In this document: in pieces, positions 7,929 through 16,281 of the stretch
Layout of the letters: each line of letters begins with the position of its first letter
Position numbering within the stretch: position 1 is the stretch's first letter
Assembly (NCBI RefSeq): GCF_001922545.1
Contig: NZ_CP018744.1
Location: forward strand, 186,001-250,000
Length of the DNA stretch: 64,000 nt
Reading direction: 5' to 3'
Source: Borreliella garinii
GTDB taxonomy: Bacteria; Spirochaetota; Spirochaetia; Borreliales; Borreliaceae
Notes under the pieces: generated by a model
Told to the model about the DNA's origin: nothing
Databases searched by the model: none
The model's input: the letters and a program-made list of their open reading frames with translations, nothing else
Translations under genes and position numbers: made by a program

Positions 7929-10526
7929 TCACTCCTTAATAGCCTTTTTTAAATCAAAAAGTTTAAAAACATCAATTATTAATACAACCTTACCATTACC
8001 AAGCGTAGTAGCTCCAACTATACCCGAGCTTGCTGAAAATTTATCCTTAATAGGCTTTACTACAAAATCTTCTTCGCCAAGAATAGAGTCTACAACAATT
8101 GCGGTTTTTATGTTATTAGTATTAACAACTATTAAAAATTTCTCTATTAATGAATCGTCTCTTATTATATTAAAAAGTTTATCAAGCCTGAGAACAGAAA
8201 TGATTTCATCTCTTAAATTATAAACTTCATGATAATTTTCAAGTAATTTTATATCGTACTCAGTTATTCTATGAGTTTCAAGAACATTGTTCAAAGGAAT
8301 AACATAAGTCTCAGGCCCTGACTTCACCAAAAGACCTTGTATAATCACTAATGTCAATGGTAGCTTAATTTTAAAAATTGTTCCACGTCCAATTTCTGAT
8401 TCTACTAAAATGGTTCCATTAAGCTTTTCAATGCTTTTTTTAACAACATCAAGACCAACACCTCTACCTGAAAGATCTGTCACTTGAGCTGCTGTTGAAA
8501 AACCAGGAGCAAAAATTAAGTTAATAAGTTCAAAATCAGAGTAAATTACACCTTCCTTTATTATTCCCTTTTCAATTAATTTGCGCTTAATAATCTTTGG
8601 ATCTATACCAATCCCATCATCTTCAATCTCAATTGATATTACATTTCCTTCATTCTTAGCGCGCAAAATTATAGTACCTGCTTTACTCTTCCCCTTTTTA
8701 ACTCTCTCTTCAGCTGTTTCAAGTCCATGATCCATTGAATTTCTAACACAATGCATCAAAGGATCTACAAGGTCATCTATAACAGACTTATCAAGCTCAG
8801 TTTCCTCTCCTTCCATTTCAAGATTTACAATCTTATTCAATTTCTTTGAAAGATCTCTGACAACTCTTGTAAACCTTGAAAATATATTAGATATTGGCAA
8901 CATCCTGGTCTTTAAAACGCTTTCATGCAAATCTGTAATTATTCTAGATAGCCGCCCAGAAGTCATTTTAAAATTTTGAAGAAGTCTGAAAAAAGAATTT
9001 CTCAATTCAGATATATCATTAAGAGCTTTCTCCATTTTAAAATTCATCAAAGAATTAATGTGTGATTCAATCTCATCTTCTAATGTTAAGCCTGCATCTT
9101 TAAAAATTATCTTTAAATCAATTAAAAAGTTTCTCTGAAAACTTTCTTGATAATCATAAAAATAATTAAAATTATAAAATAATGTAATCATTTCTGAATT
9201 TATTTGATTATAAGATGATTTGCTTATTACAGCTTCACTGACAAGGTTTAATATGTAATCTATTTTTTTACTATCTATTCTAATTAAATTAACACTAATT
9301 GGATTGTTTTTCTTAATACTTTTATTTGCCTTAAAAGGCACTTCATCGTTTTCTTTTAAGCTTATATTCTTTAAAGATTCTAAATCAACATTTTTGATTT
9401 CAAAATGACTAACAACATCTGGTAAATTAATCTTTTTAACAATACTGTCTACACTGACATTTGATATTAAGTAATATATAACAAAATCAAAAAATTTATC
9501 TGCCAATAATTCACTAGAATCTGGAAGAGACTTGAAAATTTTTCCAAGACTTTTTAATGCCTGAAACATTTGAAACCCACTAATCGTAGCCATAGGATTG
9601 TCTTTTACAAAATTTAATCTAACTTTAAATAACTTTTGATTTTCAATCTCAAGTAATAAATCAGAAATTTCATTCTCTGTAAAATCAAAAAAACCATCAT
9701 TTAAAACAAGGTTGGAATCTAAATCAATATCTTTAGTTTTTCTATCTGAAAGTTTTTTTAATTCTTCTTTTACATTAAATTCATCAACCAAATAGCTCTC
9801 AATTAAATTTGAAGAGTCTAAACTTTTTTTCACGCCCTCTATATCTGAATATATTAGATAATAATCTACTCTTGTTAAAAATTTATCTTCAATGATTTGC
9901 TCATATTTAGGGATTGTATGTAACACAGACCCTAAATTTTTTAAAATATTAAATATCTTCAATCCACCATTTTCAACTTCAGAATCGCTGCTTGCATTAA
10001 AAATAACACTGATCCTTAAAACCTTTTGCCCAATTCCTAACCCTTCTCTTATCTCCTCAAGATCTAATTCTGAAAGACAAAAATCATTTTTGGTTGAATT
10101 TTCGTCCAATCTCTTAATATATGTTTGATTATCAACTACTAAAAATTGATTTAACTTGTTTTTAAGATCACTTATATCACTCAAATAAACCTTGCCATCA
10201 AGACGAAACGCAAGCATTTCCTTAATAACATCTAATGAATTTAAAAGCAGATCAACAAGATCATTGTTTATATTTATCCTATCATCTCTAATAGCATCAA
10301 AAACATCTTCAACAATATGAGTAAAATCAGATAACTCCATCATATCAAGAGAAGCAGAACTTCCTTTTAAAGTATGGGCTGCCCTGAATATTTCATCAAT
10401 AGTATCAGAATTATTAGGATCATCCTCTAATGACATAATATTCTCTTCAAGGATATCTACAAGATTTTGAGCCTCTTCGAAAAAAACTCCTAAAAGCTCT
10501 TCATTTTCTAAATCTAATATTTCCAT
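7929..10526 (-). CDS. cheA2: Chemotaxis histidine kinase CheA2
   Basis: The central chemotaxis kinase, 865 residues. Domain order: HPt with phosphoacceptor His51 in AHTLKGSSA; a long Asp/Ser/Asn-rich region with two related alpha/beta segments of P2 type; a dimerisation region of roughly 440-560; the HATPase domain with N box HCVRNSMDHGLE, DDGIGID and DLSGRGVGLDVV; a C-terminal CheW-like regulatory domain. It phosphorylates CheY3 encoded downstream. I chose the second in-frame ATG: AGGAAA lies five bases before it, whereas the upstream ATG (10553) sits at the foot of a hairpin without a ribosome-binding site. The dimerisation region is longer than in enteric CheA, as is typical of the spirochaete (F2) class. 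Confidence 0.96.
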   Translation of the reverse strand: MEILDLENEELLGVFFEEAQNLVDILEENIMSLEDDPNNSDTIDEIFRAAHTLKGSSASLDMMELSDFTHIVEDVFDAIRDDRININNDLVDLLLNSLDVIKEMLAFRLDGKVYLSDISDLKNKLNQFLVVDNQTYIKRLDENSTKNDFCLSELDLEEIREGLGIGQKVLRISVIFNASSDSEVENGGLKIFNILKNLGSVLHTIPKYEQIIEDKFLTRVDYYLIYSDIEGVKKSLDSSNLIESYLVDEFNVKEELKKLSDRKTKDIDLDSNLVLNDGFFDFTENEISDLLLEIENQKLFKVRLNFVKDNPMATISGFQMFQALKSLGKIFKSLPDSSELLADKFFDFVIYYLISNVSVDSIVKKINLPDVVSHFEIKNVDLESLKNISLKENDEVPFKANKSIKKNNPISVNLIRIDSKKIDYILNLVSEAVISKSSYNQINSEMITLFYNFNYFYDYQESFQRNFLIDLKIIFKDAGLTLEDEIESHINSLMNFKMEKALNDISELRNSFFRLLQNFKMTSGRLSRIITDLHESVLKTRMLPISNIFSRFTRVVRDLSKKLNKIVNLEMEGEETELDKSVIDDLVDPLMHCVRNSMDHGLETAEERVKKGKSKAGTIILRAKNEGNVISIEIEDDGIGIDPKIIKRKLIEKGIIKEGVIYSDFELINLIFAPGFSTAAQVTDLSGRGVGLDVVKKSIEKLNGTILVESEIGRGTIFKIKLPLTLVIIQGLLVKSGPETYVIPLNNVLETHRITEYDIKLLENYHEVYNLRDEIISVLRLDKLFNIIRDDSLIEKFLIVVNTNNIKTAIVVDSILGEEDFVVKPIKDKFSASSGIVGATTLGNGKVVLIIDVFKLFDLKKAIKE

Positions 10527-10551
10527 ACCATTTCCTATTAAAATCTTATAC

Positions 10552-10584
10552 ATGTAAAGCTAACCTTTTAGGCTAGCTTTACAT
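10552..10584 (-). other. Intercistronic stem-loop between flaA and cheA2
   Basis: An 11-base-pair perfect outer stem (ATGTAAAGCTA with TAGCTTTACAT), one A-C mismatch, two further G-C pairs and a five-base loop. It sits between the flaA stop and the cheA2 ribosome-binding site, with no run of T after it in the transcribed direction, so it is not a classical terminator. It could stabilise or separate an abundant flaA mRNA from the less abundant che message. Confidence 0.7.
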
Positions 10585-10592
10585 ATTTGAAC

Positions 10593-11621
10593 CTACTTTT
10601 TTGAGGATGATTCTTCAGGTTTTTTGTCACTCTCAACCTTTTCTATAAAGTTTTGGAAAGACCCTTCGGGCATAGAAATTTTTTCTCGAAGCTTTAAAAC
10701 TCTTTTAAAAGTTTCATGTGCCTTTAATTTACGAAGAGATTCAGTTCCACTAGTCTCATAAACTTTAAACACAGATTCACTATCAATATCAGAATCTATT
10801 GAAACACTCAACTTATCATAAAGAACTCTCAAATCTTTAACATAAAAGATAAAATTTTGCTCTTTTGAACTATGTGATTTTGAAACTCTAAAAGCCTTAA
10901 ATCTCATTTTACTTGAAGCAAGAGGATAATTTGGAACATCATCCTTAATTATTCTAGATGATATATTGGGAATATAGTTAGGATTTGACCAAATTAAATC
11001 AGCCCAGCCTTTAAACTTTAAAGTCCCTAAAGAGTAAGCATACTCCATGCCATTCATATCTTCAAATAAAACTTCAAGATCTATTTCATATCCTAAACTA
11101 TAAACTGATACTTTAATCTCTTTCATAGTTTTAATGTTATTAATAAGACCTTTGCCTAAGAATTGATTACCATTTTCTCCTGAATAAAAAGGAATTTTAA
11201 ATGGTGGCATAATCATAGCAGATGATTGAGAATAGCTTGGAAACAAAACTCTTACTCCTAAAATAGTGTCGCCTGCATATCTTTTTGACTCGCTCTTGAC
11301 AACAGCAGGCGCAACAACTGAATTTTTAACGTAAGCCTGCAACCTTGCAGAAGGAGTAAGCAAAACACTCCAATTATTTATCCCAAGATCTACAACCATA
11401 TCTTCCGGCTTAACAATGCCAGAAGCACCTGAATAAACATAATCAACATAATTTGTAAGGTCAAGTTTAGTTGAACTTGGGTCTCTTGCAAGTTCTGCAA
11501 AATCTAAAACCAATTCTCCAGGCTCTGACCTTTTAGAGCCTTCTGGCAATCCATCAGCCTCTTGAGCAAAAAGAGCCGTGGATAATAAAAAAAGTAAAAT
11601 ACTTTTCGCTTTCCTCTTCAT
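10593..11621 (-). CDS. flaA: Periplasmic flagellar filament protein FlaA
   Basis: The minor protein associated with the periplasmic flagellar filament of spirochaetes, 342 residues. A signal peptide (MKRKAKSILLFLLSTALFAQ, cleavage about residues 18-20) directs it to the periplasm. The start was set at the ATG with AAGGAG nine bases upstream; an ORF extending further upstream (34 more residues) has no ribosome-binding site and would bury the signal peptide. The C-terminus is charged (EKVESDKKPEESSSKK). First gene of the flaA-cheA2-cheW3-cheX-cheY3 operon, which in B. burgdorferi is transcribed from a sigma70-type promoter; I could not pinpoint a convincing -35/-10 pair in the 78 bases upstream. 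Confidence 0.96.
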   Translation of the reverse strand: MKRKAKSILLFLLSTALFAQEADGLPEGSKRSEPGELVLDFAELARDPSSTKLDLTNYVDYVYSGASGIVKPEDMVVDLGINNWSVLLTPSARLQAYVKNSVVAPAVVKSESKRYAGDTILGVRVLFPSYSQSSAMIMPPFKIPFYSGENGNQFLGKGLINNIKTMKEIKVSVYSLGYEIDLEVLFEDMNGMEYAYSLGTLKFKGWADLIWSNPNYIPNISSRIIKDDVPNYPLASSKMRFKAFRVSKSHSSKEQNFIFYVKDLRVLYDKLSVSIDSDIDSESVFKVYETSGTESLRKLKAHETFKRVLKLREKISMPEGSFQNFIEKVESDKKPEESSSKK

Positions 11622-11698
11622 GGAAACCAACTCCTTATATATAAATCTTTTATAAAATTTTCGTTTTTTAATTGCCATTATTAATAAAATTAAATTTA

Positions 11699-12250
11699 TC
11701 AAATTTGCTCCTTTAGCATACACCCTTCAATAAGAATAACAAGTTTTTTTACCTTGCCGGGATAGTTAAAGTGTATTGTTTTTATTAAAGACATGACAAA
11801 TAGGTTAACCTTAACATCAAAAGATTCATAAGATTCATTATAATCCCCGTTATTAAAAGAATCATAGAACTCCCTTGAAAGATTTATATAATAAATTCCA
11901 TCTTTTAAAAAAGAATATAAAAATCTCGCATCACTTAATAAAAATCCAAAAGAAAACCCTTCATTGCTTCCCAAAAGGAAATCTTTTGCTAAAAGATCTA
12001 AATTATCTTTCAATTTTTTTTCATCTCTTAAGTACCTTAAATTAGAAACAAATCCCTTGCTAGAGTAAAAATAAAAAACCTTTTTTGAAAAAAGATTATC
12101 ATAATTTAAAAAAACCATACAAATAGAAAACAAAAAGCTTGCTGCCAAAATCCCTAAAAGCAATCTAACCGTATGCTCTTTTTTTGAATTTAAAAAATTA
12201 AAAATCACTGCATTATATTTAAAAAATACATCCGAAATATTATTTTTCAT
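11699..12250 (-). CDS. Membrane-anchored GerMN-like domain protein
   Basis: A 183-residue protein with one membrane helix at about residues 28-48 and the rest probably outside the membrane. Residues 88-175 fit the GerMN pattern: LLSDARFLYSFLKDGIYYINLS, then an acidic loop, then FVMSLIKTIHF and VKKLVILIEG. GerMN domains occur in sporulation/cell-wall proteins such as GerM and next to amidases. This one overlaps the 3' end of an N-acetylmuramoyl-L-alanine amidase gene by 11 bases, consistent with a shared peptidoglycan role. The assignment is from pattern recognition without a profile search. Orthologue by order: BB0667, usually called hypothetical. Confidence 0.7.
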   Translation of the reverse strand: MKNNISDVFFKYNAVIFNFLNSKKEHTVRLLLGILAASFLFSICMVFLNYDNLFSKKVFYFYSSKGFVSNLRYLRDEKKLKDNLDLLAKDFLLGSNEGFSFGFLLSDARFLYSFLKDGIYYINLSREFYDSFNNGDYNESYESFDVKVNLFVMSLIKTIHFNYPGKVKKLVILIEGCMLKEQI

Positions 12251-13247
12251 AAAAATTTATAAATTCCACCAAAGATTTAAGTATTAGGATATTAAACTTG
12301 CTCATGTAATTATAATCCAAAATTAATTTAGCATCTAAAATATTGGACAAAAAACCCATTTCAATCAATACAGCAGGCATACTGCTATTTTTTATTACAA
12401 ACCATTGCTCTTCTCTAATTGGCCTAATATTAGTTTCGCTTAACTCATTTTTAAATACTTTATACAAAATTTCAGCCAATCTTTTAGATTCATATTTATA
12501 TTTAATATCTAGTATATCATTAAGCTCACTTAAGTATCTATTACCTTTAATATCATATCCTTTAAAATGTTTAATAACCTCTCTTTTTGAATCCTTGGGA
12601 AGATACCAAAACTCAACTCCTCTAGCTTCATTATTTGGAGCATCATTAGCATGTATGGACAAAAATATGACATTATTGGGAAAATTTGGTTTTATTGCAT
12701 TTGCAAATTCCGACCGCTCTTTTAAAGTTAAAAAGACGTCATTTATACGAGTTAACAAAATATTTTTATTTATAAAATAATTACTTAAAATTTTAGACAA
12801 ATGTATAGAATAAGTTAATGCAAAATCTTTTTCTTGAAGCACAACATCGTAACCATTTATATTTAAGGTCACAACCGCACCAGCATCATGCCCTCCATGT
12901 CCAGGATCAATGATTATGGAAGTAATTCTGGGTTTATTATAACTTTTAAGAGAATTGAAATAATTTTCAATTTGTTTTAATACCTTTTGACTTATTAAAA
13001 TTTCTCCACGAATGTCAATAATTGGGTCTACAAACATATAATAACCAGAAGATGTAAGCGCATATTCAAAACCTAACCTAAACTTTAAATATCCCTTATC
13101 ATTTTCAATTGTAAAAACATCATTTTCAATGTTTAAATCAAACTTAAAAACATTGGTGTCAAAAAAATCAAGAACATTTAAGTAATCAAGGGTCTTGGAA
13201 TATAAGCTTAAATATGAAAACAAAATCAAATCAATCAATAATATCAT
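12240..13247 (-). CDS. N-acetylmuramoyl-L-alanine amidase (Amidase_3)
   Basis: A zinc amidase that cleaves the amide between MurNAc and the stem peptide, acting in the periplasm. A hydrophobic N-terminal signal (MILLIDLILFSYLSLYS) precedes a non-catalytic beta-rich region (20-110, AMIN-like by position). The catalytic domain starts at IIIDPGHGGHDAG with the first zinc His; NVIFLSIHAND supplies the second His, and the Glu ligands lie in LQEKDFALTY and VLIEMGFLSN. I used the ATG at 13247, giving 335 residues; an in-frame GTG at 13268 would add seven residues that interrupt the signal. The gene overlaps the upstream glycosyltransferase gene and the downstream GerMN-like gene, forming one operon. 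Confidence 0.93.
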   Translation of the reverse strand: MILLIDLILFSYLSLYSKTLDYLNVLDFFDTNVFKFDLNIENDVFTIENDKGYLKFRLGFEYALTSSGYYMFVDPIIDIRGEILISQKVLKQIENYFNSLKSYNKPRITSIIIDPGHGGHDAGAVVTLNINGYDVVLQEKDFALTYSIHLSKILSNYFINKNILLTRINDVFLTLKERSEFANAIKPNFPNNVIFLSIHANDAPNNEARGVEFWYLPKDSKREVIKHFKGYDIKGNRYLSELNDILDIKYKYESKRLAEILYKVFKNELSETNIRPIREEQWFVIKNSSMPAVLIEMGFLSNILDAKLILDYNYMSKFNILILKSLVEFINFYEK

Positions 13248-14190
13248 TTTCCCAAAGCTCAATAGCACTCTTTAAGTCTCCTTTGAATCTTAAGCTATTT
13301 TTAGCAATCTCACTTTTTATTTCCTTAAACTCTTTTTGAAAGAGAAAAGGATTAATTTTGTATTTTAAACAAATTTTGCAAAACCTCAAAAAAGAAAAAA
13401 CAACGCCATTTCCAACAAAAATTGGAACATAATTCTTAAGTAAAAAAATTAAAAAACTTTTATTTTTGGTCAAATTTTCTGGCGAATTTAATGCAGTATA
13501 CTGGATTCTTAGCTTTCTATAAATATAAACATGTTCTCCAAAATAAATAGCCCTTAGTCCAAAATCTATTCTTTGAAAATATTCATTTTGAATCCTTCCA
13601 TCAAAACCTCCAAGCTGTAAAAACTTTTCCTTAGAATAAAGTCCGCAATAATCCATGGTAATCAAAGTTTTTTCATAGTCTTTTTCAGAATTTACTAAAA
13701 TTACCTTAAACTTTTGCTGTTCATCTATGCTGGGAAGAAAAATCGAGGGAATCATTTCTTCTTCTTTGTCAAAAAACTCACCCCCAACAAGAAGAACATT
13801 TTTTTTGACTATTTCGTCGAATATATTTGGAATCCAAAAAGGATTTAACAAGTACATATCACTTTGCAAAACAAAAACAAAGTCACAGCTGGATTCTTTC
13901 ATTGCTAAATTAACCTTTTCTCCAGAATTCAAATCATCAGAAAGTAAAATAAATTTTAACTTACCATAACTTTCTGAGATAAACTGCAAAGAACTTCTAT
14001 TACTCTGTTTTTCAATTGAAATTATTTCTCTTATGAAGTCAAAATTTGATAAAAATTCAAACAAATCTTCTCTAAAAATTTTTGTTCCTCTGCTTAATAT
14101 TACAAAAGAAATCCCAAAAGAAGATTTTTGTGAATAATTATTTTTAGATTGAATAACAGTATATGAATAGCCGCTACCTTGAAGACGCAT
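13231..14190 (-). CDS. Glycosyltransferase, GT-A fold (family 2-like)
   Basis: A 319-residue cytoplasmic glycosyltransferase. Residues 26-110 form the nucleotide-sugar binding half (FGISFVILSRG; REIISIEKQSN); the metal-binding DXD-like site is LQSDMYL (about residue 110). The acceptor half contains LGGFDGRIQNEYFQRIDFGLRA, the usual GGFD plus acidic motif. No membrane segment except a hydrophobic patch near 255-270. It overlaps the downstream amidase gene, suggesting a part in making envelope glycans; the sugar and acceptor cannot be read from sequence. The N-terminal 25 residues are Ser/Tyr/Asn-rich and may be non-conserved. Confidence 0.85.
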   Translation of the reverse strand: MRLQGSGYSYTVIQSKNNYSQKSSFGISFVILSRGTKIFREDLFEFLSNFDFIREIISIEKQSNRSSLQFISESYGKLKFILLSDDLNSGEKVNLAMKESSCDFVFVLQSDMYLLNPFWIPNIFDEIVKKNVLLVGGEFFDKEEEMIPSIFLPSIDEQQKFKVILVNSEKDYEKTLITMDYCGLYSKEKFLQLGGFDGRIQNEYFQRIDFGLRAIYFGEHVYIYRKLRIQYTALNSPENLTKNKSFLIFLLKNYVPIFVGNGVVFSFLRFCKICLKYKINPFLFQKEFKEIKSEIAKNSLRFKGDLKSAIELWENDIID

Positions 14191-14220
14191 AAATTACTTT
14201 TAAAATCCTCACAATTAAAT

Positions 14221-14226
14221 TATAAT
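14221..14226 (+). promoter_or_regulatory. -10 box TATAAT six bases before a start codon
   Basis: A perfect TATAAT. Transcription would begin about seven bases after it, that is at or next to the ATG at 14233. The -35 position is weak (TTTTAA, 17-base spacer). No ribosome-binding site lies between it and the ATG, so the lipoprotein mRNA may be leaderless or have a 15-base leader if the ATG at 14248 is used. Confidence 0.6.
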
Positions 14227-14232
14227 AATCAT

Positions 14233-14922
14233 ATGTCAAATAATACAATGTTAATTCCAAGAATAATTAATATTAATTCATTATTCTATAGCACGATTAT
14301 TATCATTTTTACACTCATTTCTTGCAACCATAAGAATATACAGTATGACAAGAGAATTAAAAAATTTTTAGATAAAAACAAAATTGAATATAAAATAGAC
14401 TCAGAGAATGACTTTATAGCATTTAAAGATATAAACAGTAACGAAAGAGAAGAAGTAATCATTAGATCAAGGCTAAACTCATATAAAAATTCAAAAATAA
14501 GAGAAATATTTGGAATTGTCAAAGTATTTGATGTAAACACACAAAAAATTAAAGAAATATCTGACTCCCTTATGAGCGACAGCTATAATAACAGAGTACT
14601 GGGATCATGGGAGATTATTCACAATGCAGAAAGAGGAATTAACTCTTTAGTATATATTGTAAAAGCAGAAGAATTTGCAAGCGAAACACTTTTGCTTGAT
14701 GCAATTGACGAGATCGCCTCAACAATAACTATTTTTAAGAAAATAATCACAACCAACAACGAAAGCATTGATAATAATGAAGAAAATAATAATGCAAATA
14801 AAGCATCAAGTGAACAGCCCTCTTTAAAAAAAGAAAAAACAAGTTCAACAAAAGAAAATAATAAAAATGAACTTCAAGAAGATCAAATCGAAGAAGAACT
14901 TCAAGAAATTAAAGCCCAATAA
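14233..14922 (+). CDS. Lipoprotein with acidic disordered C-terminus
   Basis: A 229-residue putative lipoprotein. From the second possible ATG (14248) it has a short basic start, a hydrophobic core (YSTIIIIFTLIS) and a lipobox ending in LISC, with the lipidated Cys 26 residues in. The mature protein has a folded middle part (residues about 30-160) and a charged low-complexity tail dominated by Asn, Glu, Lys and Ser. A longer ORF starting at 14179 overlaps the 5' end of the divergent glycosyltransferase gene and adds residues before the signal peptide, so I rejected it. No domain is recognised. Orthologue by order: BB0664. Surface or periplasmic placement cannot be decided. Confidence 0.8.
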   Translation: MSNNTMLIPRIININSLFYSTIIIIFTLISCNHKNIQYDKRIKKFLDKNKIEYKIDSENDFIAFKDINSNEREEVIIRSRLNSYKNSKIREIFGIVKVFDVNTQKIKEISDSLMSDSYNNRVLGSWEIIHNAERGINSLVYIVKAEEFASETLLLDAIDEIASTITIFKKIITTNNESIDNNEENNNANKASSEQPSLKKEKTSSTKENNKNELQEDQIEEELQEIKAQ

Positions 14923-14930
14923 TTTCAAAA

Positions 14931-15380
14931 TCATTCTACCGATAAAGAATTAATATCAAAGCAAAAATTCACCTTATCGCCTATTTTTATTTGAAATTTA
15001 GAAAATGAGCCTCTTGGAAGCTCAAGGGCATACTTTGCTTTATAAATAGAATTAACATTTGCTCTAGAATATGGCTCTAAATCATAAATCTCTTTAATAA
15101 TTCCATTTGAATCAATATAGGCTATTTCAAGAGGCAAAGGTGTATTTTCCATCCAAAAAGATAGCTTTTGCTCTTTTTTAAAAACAAAAAGCATTCCATT
15201 TCCATATTCAACTTTTTCAGCGCCCATATAGCCTTTTGCTCTATCAAATTCATTAGCTGCTATTTTTACAAAAAACTTAAACCCATTTATCACAACTTTT
15301 TTATCATAAAAATGATCAGCGAAAGATAAAAAAGGCATCAACAAAACTAAACATAAAAACCGTTTTAAAATTTTTTCCAA
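14931..15380 (-). CDS. DUF192 family exported protein
   Basis: A 149-residue secreted protein of the DUF192/UPF0127 family. A signal peptide with hydrophobic core LCLVLLMPFLSF precedes cleavage near FADH. The family pattern is clear: FFVKIAANEFDRAKGYMGAE (the usual RxxGLMxR region), GMLFVFKKEQKLSFWMENTPLPLEIAYID and ALELPRGSF near the end. Biochemical function of the family is unknown. The start is TTG with AAGG seven bases before it. It is the third gene of a minus-strand operon behind the zinc-ribbon protein and a second exported protein. Orthologue by order: BB0663. Confidence 0.9.
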   Translation of the reverse strand: MEKILKRFLCLVLLMPFLSFADHFYDKKVVINGFKFFVKIAANEFDRAKGYMGAEKVEYGNGMLFVFKKEQKLSFWMENTPLPLEIAYIDSNGIIKEIYDLEPYSRANVNSIYKAKYALELPRGSFSKFQIKIGDKVNFCFDINSLSVE

Positions 15381-15399
15381 TTATCAACCTTATTAAGAA

Positions 15400-15810
15400 T
15401 CATTTATTATAATTTTCAATATAAGATTTTAAGGTCATTCTTAAAATATTTTTATTTAAGACAATAATATACTCGCCAAGATCCCAAAAATAATTCAAAG
15501 GCGTTACCAGAGTAGCCTCGCCAAACTTTTTCTTTACCTCAATAAAAATTGAATACTGAGATATTAATTTTTTATCAAAAACAAAAGTGTATGAAAACAT
15601 TTTATTTTTGTCAAAATTAAAAACAGCATATTTTAAATGGGTTTTACCAACAAATCGTAAAGTTTGTTTCATGGCATAAGGAAATTCAACTTCTTCAATA
15701 TCATAATAAAAAATAGTACTCTTGATAACATTCTCTTTAACAGACTCCATGCTAGAACCCATAGCAAAAGATGTAAAAACAGAAAATAAATAAAAAACTG
15801 TAATACCCAT
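15400..15810 (-). CDS. Exported protein of unknown function
   Basis: A 136-residue protein with a probable signal peptide (MGITVFYLFSVFTSFAMGSS, cleavage near residue 17). The mature part is about 115 residues with alternating beta-like segments (TLRFVGKTHLKYAVFNF; MFSYTFVFDKK). I recognise no domain. Translation starts at an ATG whose ribosome-binding site AAGG overlaps the stop codon of the upstream zinc-ribbon gene, so the two are coupled; the DUF192 gene follows 19 bases downstream. Orthologue by order: BB0662. Confidence 0.8.
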   Translation of the reverse strand: MGITVFYLFSVFTSFAMGSSMESVKENVIKSTIFYYDIEEVEFPYAMKQTLRFVGKTHLKYAVFNFDKNKMFSYTFVFDKKLISQYSIFIEVKKKFGEATLVTPLNYFWDLGEYIIVLNKNILRMTLKSYIENYNK

Positions 15811-15819
15811 ACAAAGCCT

Positions 15820-16176
15820 TTAGCCATAAACAATGTAAAGAAAAAGTAGAACAAATAAAAAACTTGAAAATAAATAAAGCAAAATATTAACATTAATCCC
15901 AAAATGAAAAAGTCTTACAAAGACTTTAGAAACTACTCCATCACCGGCTATTCTTACTCTTTCTTTTCTTTTAAAAGGTTTTTCTTTAAGCTCTTGAAAG
16001 GGACTGTAGTGACAATTAGGACAACCCTCTCCAAAAGCAGAAACTGGCCCTACATGCCGACAATTTGGACATTCTATGTCGCCAAGCTTAGCAGCACAGT
16101 TAGGGCAAATAGACCTATTAAGCCCAACCTTTTCACCACATTGCTCACAAAAAACTTCAAAATTTACCTTTGCCAA
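15820..16176 (-). CDS. Double zinc-ribbon membrane protein
   Basis: A 118-residue protein with two zinc-ribbon knuckle pairs: FCEQCGEK...CPNCAAK and ECPNCRHV...GCPNCHYS, each pair of CxxC motifs separated by 10-15 residues. A basic linker and a C-terminal membrane helix (LLYLFSSFLFVLLFLYIVYG) follow, so it is anchored with the ribbons most likely in the cytoplasm. I set the start at a TTG (16176) giving MAKVNFEV, because GAGG lies eight bases before it; an earlier in-frame TTG (16191) lacks a ribosome-binding site. First gene of a three-gene operon divergent from era. Ligand and role unknown. Orthologue by order: BB0661. Confidence 0.82.
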   Translation of the reverse strand: MAKVNFEVFCEQCGEKVGLNRSICPNCAAKLGDIECPNCRHVGPVSAFGEGCPNCHYSPFQELKEKPFKRKERVRIAGDGVVSKVFVRLFHFGINVNILLYLFSSFLFVLLFLYIVYG

Positions 16177-16281
16177 ACGAAATTTCCTCAAATTTTACTT
16201 AATTATAAAGTATCTAAAATACTGTATAATTAATTATAATAAAAAATGTATGAATATTACATATTTAAGGAATGCTAAAAG

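Noticed and set aside
10527..10553. N-terminal extension of CheA2 (nine extra residues)
   Set aside because: The upstream ATG lies at the foot of a hairpin without a ribosome-binding site; AGGAAA sits at proper distance before the next ATG and the protein then begins with the normal HPt sequence.
11622..11723. N-terminal extension of FlaA (34 residues)
   Set aside because: It would place a second hydrophobic region before the real signal peptide and overlaps the upstream gene end; AAGGAG marks the ATG at 11621.
14179..14232. Longer N-terminus of the lipoprotein gene
   Set aside because: It overlaps the 5' end of the divergent glycosyltransferase gene and lies upstream of the TATAAT box, so it would not be in the transcript.
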